Positions 1-9,416 of a stretch of DNA of 64,000 nucleotides are shown here, piece by piece. Each line of letters begins with the position of its first letter. Position 1 is the first letter of the stretch. This stretch comes from Sisyra terminalis. Its lineage: Eukaryota > Arthropoda > Insecta > Neuroptera > Sisyridae. The translations under genes were made by a program, and so were the position numbers. The DNA lies in contig OY292274.1 of NCBI GenBank assembly GCA_958496175.1, positions 62,196,630 through 62,260,629 of the forward strand. Reading direction: 5' to 3'. Below the pieces are notes generated by a model, which searched no databases, was not told the DNA's origin, and was given only the letters and a program-made list of their open reading frames with translations.

Positions 1-75
1 TACACTTCTTCGTAATTTAAATAAGCATTAAATATTCCTTTTTTGTTATATTTACTCTCTCTAATAAAACTAACG

Positions 76-935
76 AAGAAAACAAAGAAACATTGATGTT
101 TTCTTTCTTTTTTAAAATTCCTTTTACCGATATTAAAACCGGTATTCCTATATTATGATCTAACAAATAATGAAAACTAGTATTGGACTTTTGGTATGAT
201 ATCAAACTTCTTAGGCTTAACTTCCCTTATCCTGGAAATTTCTACTTAATAAAAAACCAAAATATTTCAATTTTTTTATAGGAAAATCAATGTTTAAATA
301 GTATTAAAAAAAATGTTTATCATAAGTCTTCTTGATTTTAATGGTATGTTATATTAGGTATCTTATATTAGGTATGTTATTTGAAAATAGCTTCTTCATT
401 ACTTTCCAGGATAAAACCAAATCGTATCATTAATTTTTTCAAATTAAATTTTATTAGTTAAACTACAAAGCACCATGTCATGAAAAAAAATACAAATGAT
501 TAAAATTTAATCGAAAACAAAGAAACATTGGTATTTTCTTTCTTTTTCTAAAATTCCTTCTACCGGTATTAAAACCGACATTCCTGTATTATGATCTAAC
601 AAATACTGAAAACTGGTATTAGACTTTTGGTATGATATCAAACTTCTTAGGCTTAACTTACCTTACTCTGGAAATCTCTACTTAATAAAAAACAAATATT
701 TTAAATTTTTTATAGGAAAATAAATGTTTAAATAGTATTAAAAAAAAAATGTTTATCATACGTCTTCTTGGTTTTAATTTATATTAGGTAGGTATTTTAT
801 TTGAAAATAGTTTCTTCATTACTTTCCAGTGATTAAACCAAATCATATCATTAATTTCTACTAAATTGAATTTTATTAGTTGAACTGCGAAGTAAAATAT
901 CATTAAAAATATAAAAATTATTAAAATTTAATCAT
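76..935. repeat. Direct tandem duplication, unit about 435 bp
   Basis: Two consecutive copies of an AT-rich unit lie at about 78-512 and 513-932. Landmarks recur with an offset of about 435: AACAAAGAAACATTG at 81 and 516, then the blocks GATCTAACAAATA, TTGGTATGATATCAAACTTC and CATTACTTTCCAG. Both copies end in TTAAAATTTAATC. They differ by scattered substitutions and small indels, so the duplication is not recent. No coding potential was seen; short frames across it are chance. The unit was not recognised as a known transposon. Confidence 0.85.
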
Positions 936-1548
936 AAGAAGAATTTCATTCATAAAAGACAATGATAACAGCGATAACAAGTTGAATGTGGAGTATTAAA
1001 AATAAATAGTTTCAACTCAAACAATTTTGCGTAGTGAAACTCCACCACTGCTCCACTTAATTATGTAAATAGTTTGAAATTAAACCACAAAATATGGAAC
1101 GAAATAACTTCACTTCATTTAATTTTATTATACAGCTTAATTAAGACATATCTTTGTTGTTTATTCCATAATGACAAAATATATGAAACTAATTTAAAAG
1201 AATTTCACCGAGCCTTCATTTTATATGAATTTTTTGTAAAATTTTATAAAAAAAAAACTAAACAAAAAAAGCTATATTCTATGACTTTGACTTAGAACAT
1301 AAAATGCTAATTTCATCATTGCCAAACATATAACAAACTAATTTAAATTCAAATCAAAACTTTGCACATTGAAAATAATTTTCATTTTGATTTTTTTTGG
1401 GAAAAACTAGTTTCGTTTCGTAATGCTGTAATATAAATCCTCTGAAGACATGTTTTTTGATTAATGTGAAGGTTGTAAAGTTTCTCATTAAAGTATTAAC
1501 GAGTAAAATTTTGTGTTTTCATTATGTAAATTTTTTTGATAAGAAAAA
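936..1548. other. AT-rich sequence downstream of the receptor stop, no gene seen
   Basis: No gene was recognised. If the receptor ends at 1629, this is 3' UTR or flanking DNA for that minus-strand gene. TTTATT at 1160-1165 reads AATAAA on the minus strand and is a possible poly(A) signal, but the motif is common in DNA this AT-rich. The 73-codon frame at 1074-1295 resembles nothing known. Confidence 0.4.
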
Positions 1549-1628
1549 ATTAATTATATGTACCTGAACCGCTTAGGCCTGTCCCTGTAGAATACGCACT
1601 GTCGCTCGTACTATAATTGTAGCCGCTG

Positions 1629-1663
1629 CTAAACACGATCCTCAGCTTCCAAAATAACAACTT
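1629..1663 (-). CDS. SKR: Sulfakinin/CCK-like receptor, last coding exon (C-terminal tail)
   Basis: This exon follows a 64-nt intron (1664-1727). The donor TCTG/GTAAGC is at 1727 and the acceptor, after a long T-run, is TTTTTAG/AAGTTG. The phase-1 junction reads GAA GTT GTT and gives the tail residues EVVILEAEDRV, then TAG at 1629-1631. Shifted by one base, the sequence stays open as SSGYNYSTSDSAYSTGTG and onward, up to a donor-like CAG/GTACAT at 1564-1563 or a TAA at 1550-1552. That Ser/Thr/Tyr-rich reading resembles a GPCR tail. The true terminus may therefore involve a frameshift polymorphism, an assembly indel or another exon. No acceptor I could find brings the second frame into phase. 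Exon identity is good; the exact C-terminus is uncertain. Confidence 0.65.
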
Positions 1664-1727
1664 CTAAAAAAAAAAAAACGTTCAAAAATAAGCTTCAAAT
1701 GCAACAAATTACTTAATTCCAGCTTAC

Positions 1728-1882
1728 CAGAGCGACCAATTTGACTCGGCTGGCCCAAATAGCCGGTGGAATTAGCAGAATGGTTACGAATATCTTCCAG
1801 ACGTAATCCCATAAAATCGGTCTGGGCAAAGCTGCAAACTTTGCTGTTTCTTTCGTCGCTGGATAGTTTAAAGCAACAGGAA
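1728..1882 (-). CDS. SKR: Sulfakinin/CCK-like receptor, C-terminal tail exon
   Basis: The exon follows a 61-nt intron (1883-1943) whose donor is TTG/GTGGGT and acceptor ATTACAG/TTCCTG. The junction restores a Cys codon and gives a cysteine-rich stretch, CKTCGCCSCCFKLSSDER, just after the TM7/helix 8 region. Clustered cysteines there are the usual site of palmitoylation in class A GPCRs. The rest is hydrophilic and Ser/Asn-rich (residues such as SKVCSFAQTDFMGLRLEDIR), as expected for a cytoplasmic tail with phosphorylation sites. Length is 155 nt; it enters at phase 2 and leaves at phase 1, matching both neighbouring exons. Confidence 0.85.
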
Positions 1883-1943
1883 CTGTAATAAACGGCTTGT
1901 ATCACTAATCGGATGCTATATAAATTTCACCGATAAAACCCAC

Positions 1944-2191
1944 CAACAACCACATGTTTTACAATCGAAAACACTGAGAAACGCTTGACGAAACTTTTTG
2001 TTCATGAAACAATATGTAATGGGATTACAACAGCTGCTTATGTACGCCAGTAAATGTATTAAAGCCACCCCCGTTGATCCGACGTAGCTGTAAACCAGTT
2101 CAGGCGCAAAAAGGTACCAAGTATTAAGCACATGTACCGGTGTCCAGCATATAAAAAATTCGGCGACGATTACAAAAAGCATTCGAATAAC
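1944..2191 (-). CDS. SKR: Sulfakinin/CCK-like receptor, TM6-TM7 exon
   Basis: This exon carries the diagnostic half of a class A (rhodopsin-like) peptide GPCR. It starts VIRMLFVIVAEFFICWTP (TM6 with the CWxP toggle motif), then HVLNTWYLFAPELVYSYVG (third extracellular loop), then TM7 ending SSCCNPITYCFMNKKFRQAF, with the NPxxY motif and helix 8. FFICWTP followed by NPITYCFMNKKFRQAF is characteristic of cholecystokinin receptors and their arthropod sulfakinin-receptor orthologues. The expected ligand is a sulfated sulfakinin peptide acting through G proteins at the plasma membrane, in satiety and gut signalling; this role is inferred from the family. The acceptor is TTTTAG/GTTATT at 2192-2193, phase 0, joining AAACGAAAG of the preceding exon. 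No stop or missing key residue was seen. Confidence 0.95.
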
Positions 2192-2576
2192 CTAAAACAT
2201 AAATCAGTTAATCAAAATAAGACTTTTTCCGCTGACTTTGAACTGTTATACTGTGTATACAATATATAAAATATATTGCAGTCCAATTTATGTAGTATAA
2301 TTTAACATAATAATACACAAATTTAATATAATAATATACAAATTTAATATAATAATATATAAACTTAATATAATCTATATGTATAAAAGAAAGTTGTGTT
2401 AGTTACACTATTTCTAACTCAAGGAACCGATTTGACTGAAAATTAGTAGGGAGGTAGCTAAGAACTAGGGGAAGAACATAGGATACTTTTTACCCCGTTC
2501 CCGCTGTTACCGTGGGACGTGCTTTTTTGAAATGTAAATGTTTTTATACTTAATAAACACTTAACAGAATTATACG

Positions 2577-2655
2577 GTAATAGCACATTCGCTTACGTAT
2601 CTGATATTCTAATGCTCACAATACTAGAGACGTGGGTTCGAATCCTAGAGTAACC
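2577..2655 (+). other. tRNA-like module inside Helitron
   Basis: The sequence carries GGTTCGAATCC at 2635-2645, a perfect match to the tRNA internal promoter B box, and ends AGTAACC followed by a T-run. No convincing cloverleaf or clear A box can be drawn, so it is not annotated as a tRNA gene. Versions recur in the related Helitron blocks at 3655-3735 and on the minus strand at 40435-40510. It may be a captured tRNA or SINE head. Confidence 0.45.
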
Positions 2656-3654
2656 TTTTTTTTTATATTTTTTTTCTACAAAATTGTTGAAAATAAATCC
2701 TTAGGGTTGCTCAATAAGGAAATATTAACGAAAAAAAGTAACAGTAGTAGTAAAAAAATAATTATATTAATAAAGGTTAAAGTAAATACGTTTTTAAAAT
2801 CGTGCATACATAAAATCGTGTAATTATATATTTCCTCTGGCAGATGAAATTTTAATATTCGGTGTATTCCTTATAAGAAGTAGGCATGTGAAAAGATTTT
2901 TTTTGGAAAATTCCTACCCTAAAAGAGTGATTTGGGGTGATTAAGTTTCTTTGAGAAAATGTTGAGCTAATCAACAATCGAAATTTTGAATTTACTAAGT
3001 GTAATTAATAAATAAATAATTAATTAATAATAAGTTTCTGTTTTTGTTATATAATTTTAACTACATTTTAAATAACGTCATTTCACTTAATTAGTATGAA
3101 AGTTTAGGTAGTAGGTACTTATACCAAATACCATAGAGGCGGTTTTTAATTTTTGTTTGTTTTTCAACAATCAAACTTTTTAAAATCTAACTTTTATGAA
3201 CCAATGATTATGAACTGGAGCAATTATATATTCTGCTAAAAAGCATTATGGAAGCAATTTTTTGTCATATAACAACAATTGGTTTTCAAATTGTTCTAAA
3301 TACCGAAGAAGAGTTAGCATAGAAGATATATATATATATTTATTGATGATTTAATGAAATATGACAAAAAATTGCTTCCATAATGTTTTTCTGCAGAATA
3401 TATAATTGCTCCAGGTTGCAATCATCTATCTATTATTATAAAGAGGAAAGATTTGATTGTTTGTTTGCTTTGAAAAGTCTCCGAAACTACTTGACCGATT
3501 TGAAAAATTCTTTCACTGTTGGGAAGCTACACTATTTTCGGTGAACATAGGCTATTATATTTTCAAAAAAAAATAAGGATCCATACTAAAACTCCAATAA
3601 TGCCACCGCTATAAAAGCTCTTTATTTATAAAGCTTTATTTATACTTTAGGATT

Positions 3655-3735
3655 AATTATACGTTCATAGTGCATTCCCTACGTATCTGACATTCTTATG
3701 CTTACAGTAAAAGAGACGTGGGTTCGAATCTTACA
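3655..3735 (+). other. Second tRNA-like module copy
   Basis: This copy has the same arrangement as at 2577-2655: GTGCATTCCCTACGTATCTG, then GGTTCGAATCT at 3721-3731. The last B-box base is changed. It sits in the nested Helitron unit that starts at 3425. Confidence 0.4.
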
Positions 3736-4715
3736 TTAGACTTTTTTTTTACAAAATTGTTTTTGGAAAAAGGTTCATTCGGGAATCGAAACAATGAGAT
3801 GGGATTCCAATTAATATTCAAAAATCTAGATCCTTAACTTCTGTTATTTTGACGCAAGTATTTTGATAACTTTCGACTTTTTTTAGTCATAATTTAGAGC
3901 GACTTTATTGGACTTGACGATATTTTTTATTTATGTATAGATACTGATTGATTTATGGATTATTTGGTTCACGGTAGGTATGCCTACCGACGGTATACGC
4001 AATTGAACATACTCTTCTTAGATATTTATAAATATTTTTTGAAGTTTAATTGATGATTACATACAACTATTTTATTCTAAGCAACAGTTGATTAAATGTG
4101 TCTCTTTAAAGTCGACAAAGCAGTGTTTTTAAGTATGATTATGTTTTTCGTAAAACAAATAAGAAAAATAAAAATTTTCACATACCACTACAAATAGCAA
4201 ATCTAAAAAGAAAATATAATCTATACCTACGTTACGCAGACGAAGTTGCGGGGATCAGCTAGTAATATATAAAAATCATACCACCAACATAAATTTGAAC
4301 AGAAGTTCAAACAAAAATATTCGTGACGTATTGCCCAGATACGTATATCGATTGCCAAGCAATCTTTTGTTCAAGTGAAAAGTAAAGAAATTTGGGAACA
4401 TCCCCTCTCCATAACCACATCGAAAAAAGAGAAAGGCACGACATATAAATTGAGGTCAATCCGTGATTATTTTGTGAATCATCACAAAGCAGTTACGGAA
4501 CTTCTGTTCAAATTTATGTTGGTGGTATGATTTTATATATTATTATAGTAAGTTTATATATTACTATATTAAATTTGTATATTATTATATTAAATTTGTA
4601 TATTATTATGTTAAATTATACTACATAAATTGGACTGCAATATATTTTATATATTGTATACACAATAAATCAGTTATTTTTGATTTAATTTTTATAAAAA
4701 AAATTTGGTAATCAC

Positions 4716-4955
4716 CTTTCGTTTGGCTTCTATACTTTTGTCCATGTAATTCGATCTGATTCCCGGTCGATTTAGTTTGTAGGCGTTTTCGATGAGAATG
4801 GAAGATGATGTTGGACCCTCTGAAAAGCTGTCTTCTAGTTCTTGCTTTTGAGATTCAGGAATAAGAGGATATCTTCGCGATATGAGATTGTTGTTTCGTG
4901 ATTTTATCGAATTGGAAACACTTGATGTTTCGATGTAGGGTTGTGAATATTTATT
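4716..4955 (-). CDS. SKR: Sulfakinin/CCK-like receptor, third intracellular loop exon, distal part
   Basis: This exon encodes the distal half of the long third intracellular loop, ending SIEAKRK at the donor AAAG/GTGATT (4715), phase 0, directly before VIRMLFV of TM6. The content is hydrophilic and rich in Ser, Asn, Arg and Glu (NSIKSRNNNLISRRYPLIPE, then a Ser/Glu patch). That is typical of the variable loop 3 of CCK-family receptors, which contacts G proteins. The start is the least certain boundary: TTTCAAG/AATAAA at 4956 was chosen, but AACAAG/GTTGAT at 4968 (start 4967) keeps the same frame and would add four residues. The upstream pyrimidine tract is weak in either case. Confidence 0.85.
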
Positions 4956-5391
4956 CTTGAAATCAACCTTGTTTAACATTTTGGAAATATTAAATTTAAT
5001 AAATCAAAAATTAGTGTTTATTTTGAGATATAGAGGAATTTACAGTGATGGTTAAGCTTCAAATTTATTCATCAAAGAGTCGCTTCAATTCTTTGGGATT
5101 AGATAAAAGAAATATCTAATAGGTTCACCAAATATCGCTATTGGTTATTTACAGTTTTTGAACCAATTTTCGATTGTAGTCATACAATTTTTGTAGCTAA
5201 AAGTTCAAAATGTTGAACTCTACCAATTTTTGATACCATTTTTTTCGTAAATCGTTACTACTATCTATTAAATTGCATTAAGTTTCCATACAATTTTTCA
5301 CCATGTTTGAATAAAGATCGTTAAACTTTGATGGAAAACACGAATTTGAAGTGAAATCATCTATTGTGAGTAAAATTAAGTGACTACTTAC

Positions 5392-5612
5392 ACGCAAGAA
5401 ACTATTCTTGATCCACTGTTTGATGTGCTTTTTTTCTTTTATCAAACTAAGCTCCACATCTCGAATTGCATTTCCGTTTTCCGTTTCATTTTTGTTCTGT
5501 TTTATTGTAGTTGTTGATGTTAAAAGTGAAACATCCGCTTCGCCATTGCCTACAGAATTGGTGGTGTGGACATTGGCCATTCGTTTCATGGATGAGTTTC
5601 TCAATGGTTTTC
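5392..5612 (-). CDS. SKR: Sulfakinin/CCK-like receptor, third intracellular loop exon, proximal part
   Basis: The acceptor TTTCTTCAG/GAAAAC at 5613-5615 follows a strong pyrimidine tract. The phase-1 junction with the TM5 exon restores GGA and reads SGKPLRNSSMKRMANVHTTN. The exon continues as a low-complexity hydrophilic loop (SLLTSTTTIKQNKNETENGN, KEKKHIKQWIKNSFLR) to the donor CGT/GTAAGT at 5391, phase 0. With the next exon this makes a third intracellular loop of roughly 150-180 residues, long but normal for arthropod sulfakinin receptors. Conservation is expected to be low here. The call rests on matching phases, strong splice sites and an open frame across 221 nt. Confidence 0.88.
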
Positions 5613-6226
5613 CTGAAGAAAAGAAAAAAAAAATGATTAAGTAAGGTGGTACAGTAAATTATTTTATAGAAGATATAATAATTAGAACATGGTGCTTGTC
5701 TAAAGTTTAACATAATATAAGAACTGTTAGAGGTAGGGGAAGCCCGGGTAAGATGCACAGTGTGGGTAAGACGAATACTCGATGTTATTAAAAATCTACA
5801 ATCGATAGCGCTACTGGACGAGCTCAGGTGGTATAACAGTAACTCAGCCATGGCATGACAGTTAATTCAAAAGAATAAATGAGTGCACTTGTCGTAAAAA
5901 AAAATAAAAGTTTTTTGCTGTTTTGTTACGATTTTTGGCAAGTTATCAATAATGATTTTTTGTATTACGTATTCACTGTTAACGAATAGACTCTGTTTAT
6001 TCGATCGCGTATTTTTTGAACTTTAATTTGTGTTTGTAATTTTTAATTACAGGTTGAAATTTTACAGTAGGATAATATAACTTTTGAATATTAGTGCTTT
6101 GGGTAAGACGGATATGGGCAAAACGGATAGGTATTCGTTTAGCCCGGTTACCCCATTAATACTTTTTTTACCGAAATTAAACACATTTAATTAAGTCCAT
6201 TAGCGTATAGGTGTAGTAGTAAGGTA

Positions 6227-7210
6227 TAGTCACCAAATTTCGTCCCCAAGCTGAATTTCGCCCCCTTGGGTATCTTTTTTTCTAAATAACACCACCTAGT
6301 TTTTATAATTTGAATTTAAAGGCAGTTAAGTCAGACAATCATTTCAAATGTTTAGCGGTGAAATATTGGGTCTGTGTCAAGATATTTAAAAAAATAAAAA
6401 ACTTGTAAAGGTAAGTTTTTGATTGAAATACTATCGATAAGGTTTAAATGGTGATGTTCTTCAATTATTTAAACGAAATTTTGCCAAAATTTGATGTTAT
6501 CGCTTAAAATTAAATCGAATATATTTTCATTTAGGTTATGACATGCGTTTTTGGTTGAATACAAATTTTCAACACAACTGGCAAATTCCTAATATCGTCC
6601 CTTTACATAAGCCTAATATCGCCCCCGAGACGATATTGAGATTACTTCGTTATTCGGCAGTTGTATTTTTTCAACAATCATTTTTTCAATAAAATATTTA
6701 GTGTGGACGAAACAGGGATCAGCACTATGATAAAATGGGAGAAAAGTGGATAGGATGCACAAAATGTTTCCAATGGATGCATGAAGATTGTGTTGAAAAT
6801 CCAGGGCCTAACTTTATCTGTTCAATTTGCTTAGAGAATTAAAATTACTTAAAGTTTAAACTATAGGTACATCAATGATTAATAAGTCTGATTAGATATT
6901 ATTATTATTATGATTATACTAATAATTATATATTGTTAAAAATATAGTTTATGTTTATGTAAGTCCTGATTATTGTGATCTCAATATCGTCCCCGGGACG
7001 TAATTAGGTGCCCAAAAAATTATTTTCAGAATGTCTACTTTTTTGTAAAGAATATTTTTGTATAAATAATAAAGAATTTAACAGATTTTTTTTAATTTAA
7101 AATAATAAAGAAATGTTATAACTAAACTTTGACGTTATATAAATTACTTTAATCGCAACATTTTTTTCAAAATTTTAATTTTTCAAAAAGGAGACGTTAT
7201 TTGGCGACTC
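6227..7210 (+). mobile_element. Nested pogo-type element
   Basis: The ends TAGTCACCAAATTTCGTCCC (6227) and, reversed, GAGTCGCCAAATAACGTCTC (ending 7210) are inverted repeats flanked by TA (6225-6226 and 7211-7212). The internal phrase TATCGTCCCCGGGACG and related blocks repeat near both ends. It retains one recognisable coding piece, the C-terminal PHD-like finger at 6702-6842. At 984 bp it is a deletion derivative. Confidence 0.75.
6702..6842 (+). pseudogene. C-terminal PHD-like zinc finger of pogo-type transposase
   Basis: An open stretch after the acceptor-like TATTTAG reads CGRNRDQHYDKMGEKWIGCT, then KCFQWMHEDC, then PNFICSICLEN and TAA at 6840-6842. The C-G...W-x-x-C-x-x-C...W-x-H-x-x-C...C-x-x-C spacing is the PHD/treble-clef finger often found at the C-terminus of pogo/jerky-like DDE transposases. 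No start or DDE core remains upstream. It lies in the nested element and is presumed non-functional. Confidence 0.6.
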
Positions 7211-7331
7211 TACCTTATGCAATTAGTGATATTATTAGTATTATATTATTAAAAAGACTAATCAGAAGGATGAAACAAGTTTTTTATGTTTAGTATACTC
7301 AGAAGTATATATTGAACCACCTGTAGAAGAC

Positions 7332-7427
7332 TGAATAGAGTGCAACCAATGCAAGAGGGGGGCACACGAGAACTGTACTTTTTATTTAAGGCTAAGCAGT
7401 TACTATTGCGATGACTGTGAAAATTAA
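7332..7427 (+). pseudogene. PHD-like finger remnant of the outer pogo-type element
   Basis: The frame after a TGA at 7332-7334 reads IECNQCKRGAHENCTFYLRL, then SSYYCDDCEN and TAA at 7425-7427. It is the same finger as at 6702-6842: CNQC, HENC and CDDC align with CTKC, HEDC and CSIC. The TGA stands where the conserved Trp codon (TGG) should be, so this copy is disabled. Confidence 0.55.
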
Positions 7428-8080
7428 AACACCATTTGCTTTACTTAACCTTTTTGTCCTGGTGGTATATCCGTTTTATCCGGTGACGTCTGGCAAAACA
7501 GATATGCAATTTTTTTTGTTGTCAAAAATTTATGTAGAGTTTATTTAAGTTTCTATTTTTTTACTAGCATTTTCTAAAGATGATTAACTAAAGTACAAAT
7601 TAATAATAAAAAGACTGTTGTTGATCAGAAATTTGTGTGTGTTAATTTAGCCTTTCCCTTAACATATTCGTCTTGCCCGGGCTTCTCCTAAAAGAAACAA
7701 AGGGAACATTTTTATTACAGTTGTCTGGTGTTTATTGTGCTGTCTGCAGTTTGTACTCTTAGAAATTATTTTCAAGCTATTAAATTATTTCACAATAGAA
7801 AAATAATCGTAAAGTTTAGTTTTGGATTCAATGTTCCAAATGTCTAACTGTTCTAATTAAACAACAATGCATTTTAAATGAAAAAAAAACCTTAATAACT
7901 AAAATACAAACAGTTTAGTGTTGAACATTTTATGATATTTTCTTGAGAATTTCCAACAGAGAATTTTATTCAACGAAAATTCGAAAATTTTAAAAGTAAT
8001 TTCAGTTTGTCACATGTACTTATGTTTATTAAGAAGTTCAACATCTGCGGTCCATTTGTGAAATTAAATATTAATATTGG

Positions 8081-8268
8081 TGTGTATACAATATATAAAA
8101 TATATTGCAGTTCAATTTATGTAGTATAATTTAACACAATAATATACAAAATCAATACAATAATATACAAATTTAATATAATAATATACAAATTTAATAT
8201 AATAATATATCAACTCAATATAATAATAATTAAAAAATCATACCTCCAACATAAATTTCAACATAAAA
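8081..8268. mobile_element. Penelope-like terminal fragment
   Basis: TGTGTATACAATATATAAAA is followed by the AATTTAATATAATAATATAC tandem units and ends near CATACCTCCAACATAAATTT. The order matches the left end of the element at 2211-4664. The opposite end is missing. Confidence 0.65.
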
Positions 8269-8759
8269 CATTCCAACATAAAATAAATCTTATTTGGATT
8301 AATATTGGTATTAATACAGAAAAAAAAATCCAATATGAAAATACATAATACATTCAAACGTATATGTAACACTGTATGTATTATATTAATATTAAATTAA
8401 TCTGAAAAATGTATTGAATTTTACAAATATAATCTCAAATAAAGATGTCAGTTTATATGATTCAGAAGAAATAATGGTTTAGCATCCTCAGAAAAACCTG
8501 AAAATTTTGTCTTATTTAAAAAAAAAAACATTTAAGATCTTGAAATTAATTATAAGACAATAAACCTTTTGGATTTCTTTTTTTAAATATTAGGTGAATA
8601 ATTACTTTTGAAATTCCTTCTTTTTTTGTATTGTTACGTTTCTACGATTAACTTAATTATTTATTTTGACGTCTTCCTTAGGATTTATTTCAGGACATAT
8701 AACAATAACACCAATTATTTTAATACTCACACGTTAATTATTACACAATTATAAATTTT

Positions 8760-8884
8760 AACAATAATAATAATAATATCAGGATCACGGGTAATGATTA
8801 GAAACACAGTAAATCAACTTAAACAATTTTTGATTTGCAACTTTTCGTCAATTACCCGTGATCCTGATATTATTATTATTGTTA
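8760..8884. repeat. Short inverted repeat (hairpin)
   Basis: Two arms of about 33 bp, containing AATATCAGGATCACGGGTAA and its complement ATTACCCGTGATCCTGATAT, flank a loop of about 55 bp. The arms are nearly perfect. It may be a miniature element or a cruciform-prone site. Confidence 0.8.
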
Positions 8885-9416
8885 TTTATCTGGAATTGAA
8901 CTTTAGATAAAATGGATTAATTTTAACGGTTGTCGCTCGATTTATTTCGAACTTTGTAACGTGTACAGGTCGAAACCCTGGAGTTCGTTTGAACCCAGTT
9001 AAGAACCACTGATCTAGGTTGTATCATTTAGGATTTTGGTAAATCTGCCAAGAAAAATATGTAGTTGTCGGAAAAGTGAAAAGGAAAAAAAAGTCCGCTG
9101 TTATAAAATCCAACAATGGAGTATTACAAAATGCTATTACAAAAACTCACATAGCCTTTTGTCGGTTAAAATTTAAATAAAAACATTTTCGGTACTCGTC
9201 TCAACAATTTAAAGCCGGCATTGAGCATTTAAATTTAAAAATTTAATAATGAGGAACTAACGTTTCTAAAAAAATAAAAAAAAAATGTTTATTGAGGTAT
9301 AAACAAAAATCTTTACGTTACAATCAAGTATTGACAAAAGTTAACCTGAAGATGTATTACCAATTTTAATTTGTTGAAGTCGGAAATCATGTCTTTTGGT
9401 ATAATGGGAGCACTAC

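Larger units (their letters stand above)
2374..4263 (+). mobile_element. Composite non-autonomous Helitron
   Basis: The 3' end GGGGATCAGCTAG at 4263 is followed by T, and a 5' TC preceded by A is at 2374. This matches Helitron rules: insertion between A and T, 5' TC, 3' CTRR. A second typical 5' end (TCTATCTATTATTATAAAGA) lies inside at 3425, so one Helitron seems nested in or joined to another. The block 2530-3420 is homologous to the inside of the Helitron at 39601-41417, and the last 120 bp match that element's 3' end. It encodes no Rep/helicase. About 3195-3425 also contains a local inverted repeat around GACAAAAAATTGCTTCC. Confidence 0.7.
2211..4664. mobile_element. Penelope-like (pLTR-type) element with Helitron inserts, in receptor intron
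   Basis: The outer ends are inverted copies of one sequence (TGTGTATACAATATATAAAA, then ATATTGCAGTCCAATTTA) at 2252-2310 and 4610-4664. At the left only there is a roughly 40-bp extension (ATCAAAATAAGAC ... GACTTTGAAC). A 12-bp direct repeat, ATAAATCAGTTA, flanks the whole at 2199-2210 and 4665-4676, consistent with a target duplication. The same layout, with a 10-bp duplication, occurs at 22635-23006; partial copies are at 8081 and 60120. Terminal-repeat-like ends in inverted order, a one-sided tail and variable-length target duplications fit Penelope-like retroelements, but no reverse transcriptase is present. Subterminal DNA holds 20-bp tandem units (AATTTAATATAATAATATAC). The interior is mostly Helitron DNA. 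Confidence 0.6.
5736..7688. mobile_element. Pogo-type DNA transposon remnant (outer)
   Basis: Terminal inverted repeats GGGGAAGCCCGGGTAAGA (5736) and, reversed, GGAGAAGCCCGGGCAAGA (ending 7688) are each flanked by TA (5734-5735 and 7689-7690), the target duplication of Tc1/mariner/pogo elements. Relatives of the same internal phrase (GGGCAAAACGG, GGGTAAGACGG) recur around 6100-6140. The transposase is lost except for a PHD-like finger remnant at 7332-7427. A second pogo-type element (6227-7210) is inserted inside. The whole lies in the 6.9-kb receptor intron. Confidence 0.8.
7691..9416. other. AT-rich intronic DNA with repeat fragments, no gene
   Basis: No coding region was seen. Contents are the Penelope-like end at 8081-8268, a hairpin at 8760-8884, and at about 8975-9016 a hAT-like terminus reading CAGTGGTTCTTAAC on the minus strand whose partner end was not found. 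Confidence 0.5.

Noticed and set aside
2635..2645. A functional tRNA gene
   Set aside because: Only the B box matches; no acceptor stem, anticodon arm or A box can be built.
5408..5851. Frames of 78 and 121 codons overlapping the loop-3 exon
   Set aside because: One is antisense to the receptor exon and the other is the exon read in another frame and extended through its acceptor into the intron; both are shadows.
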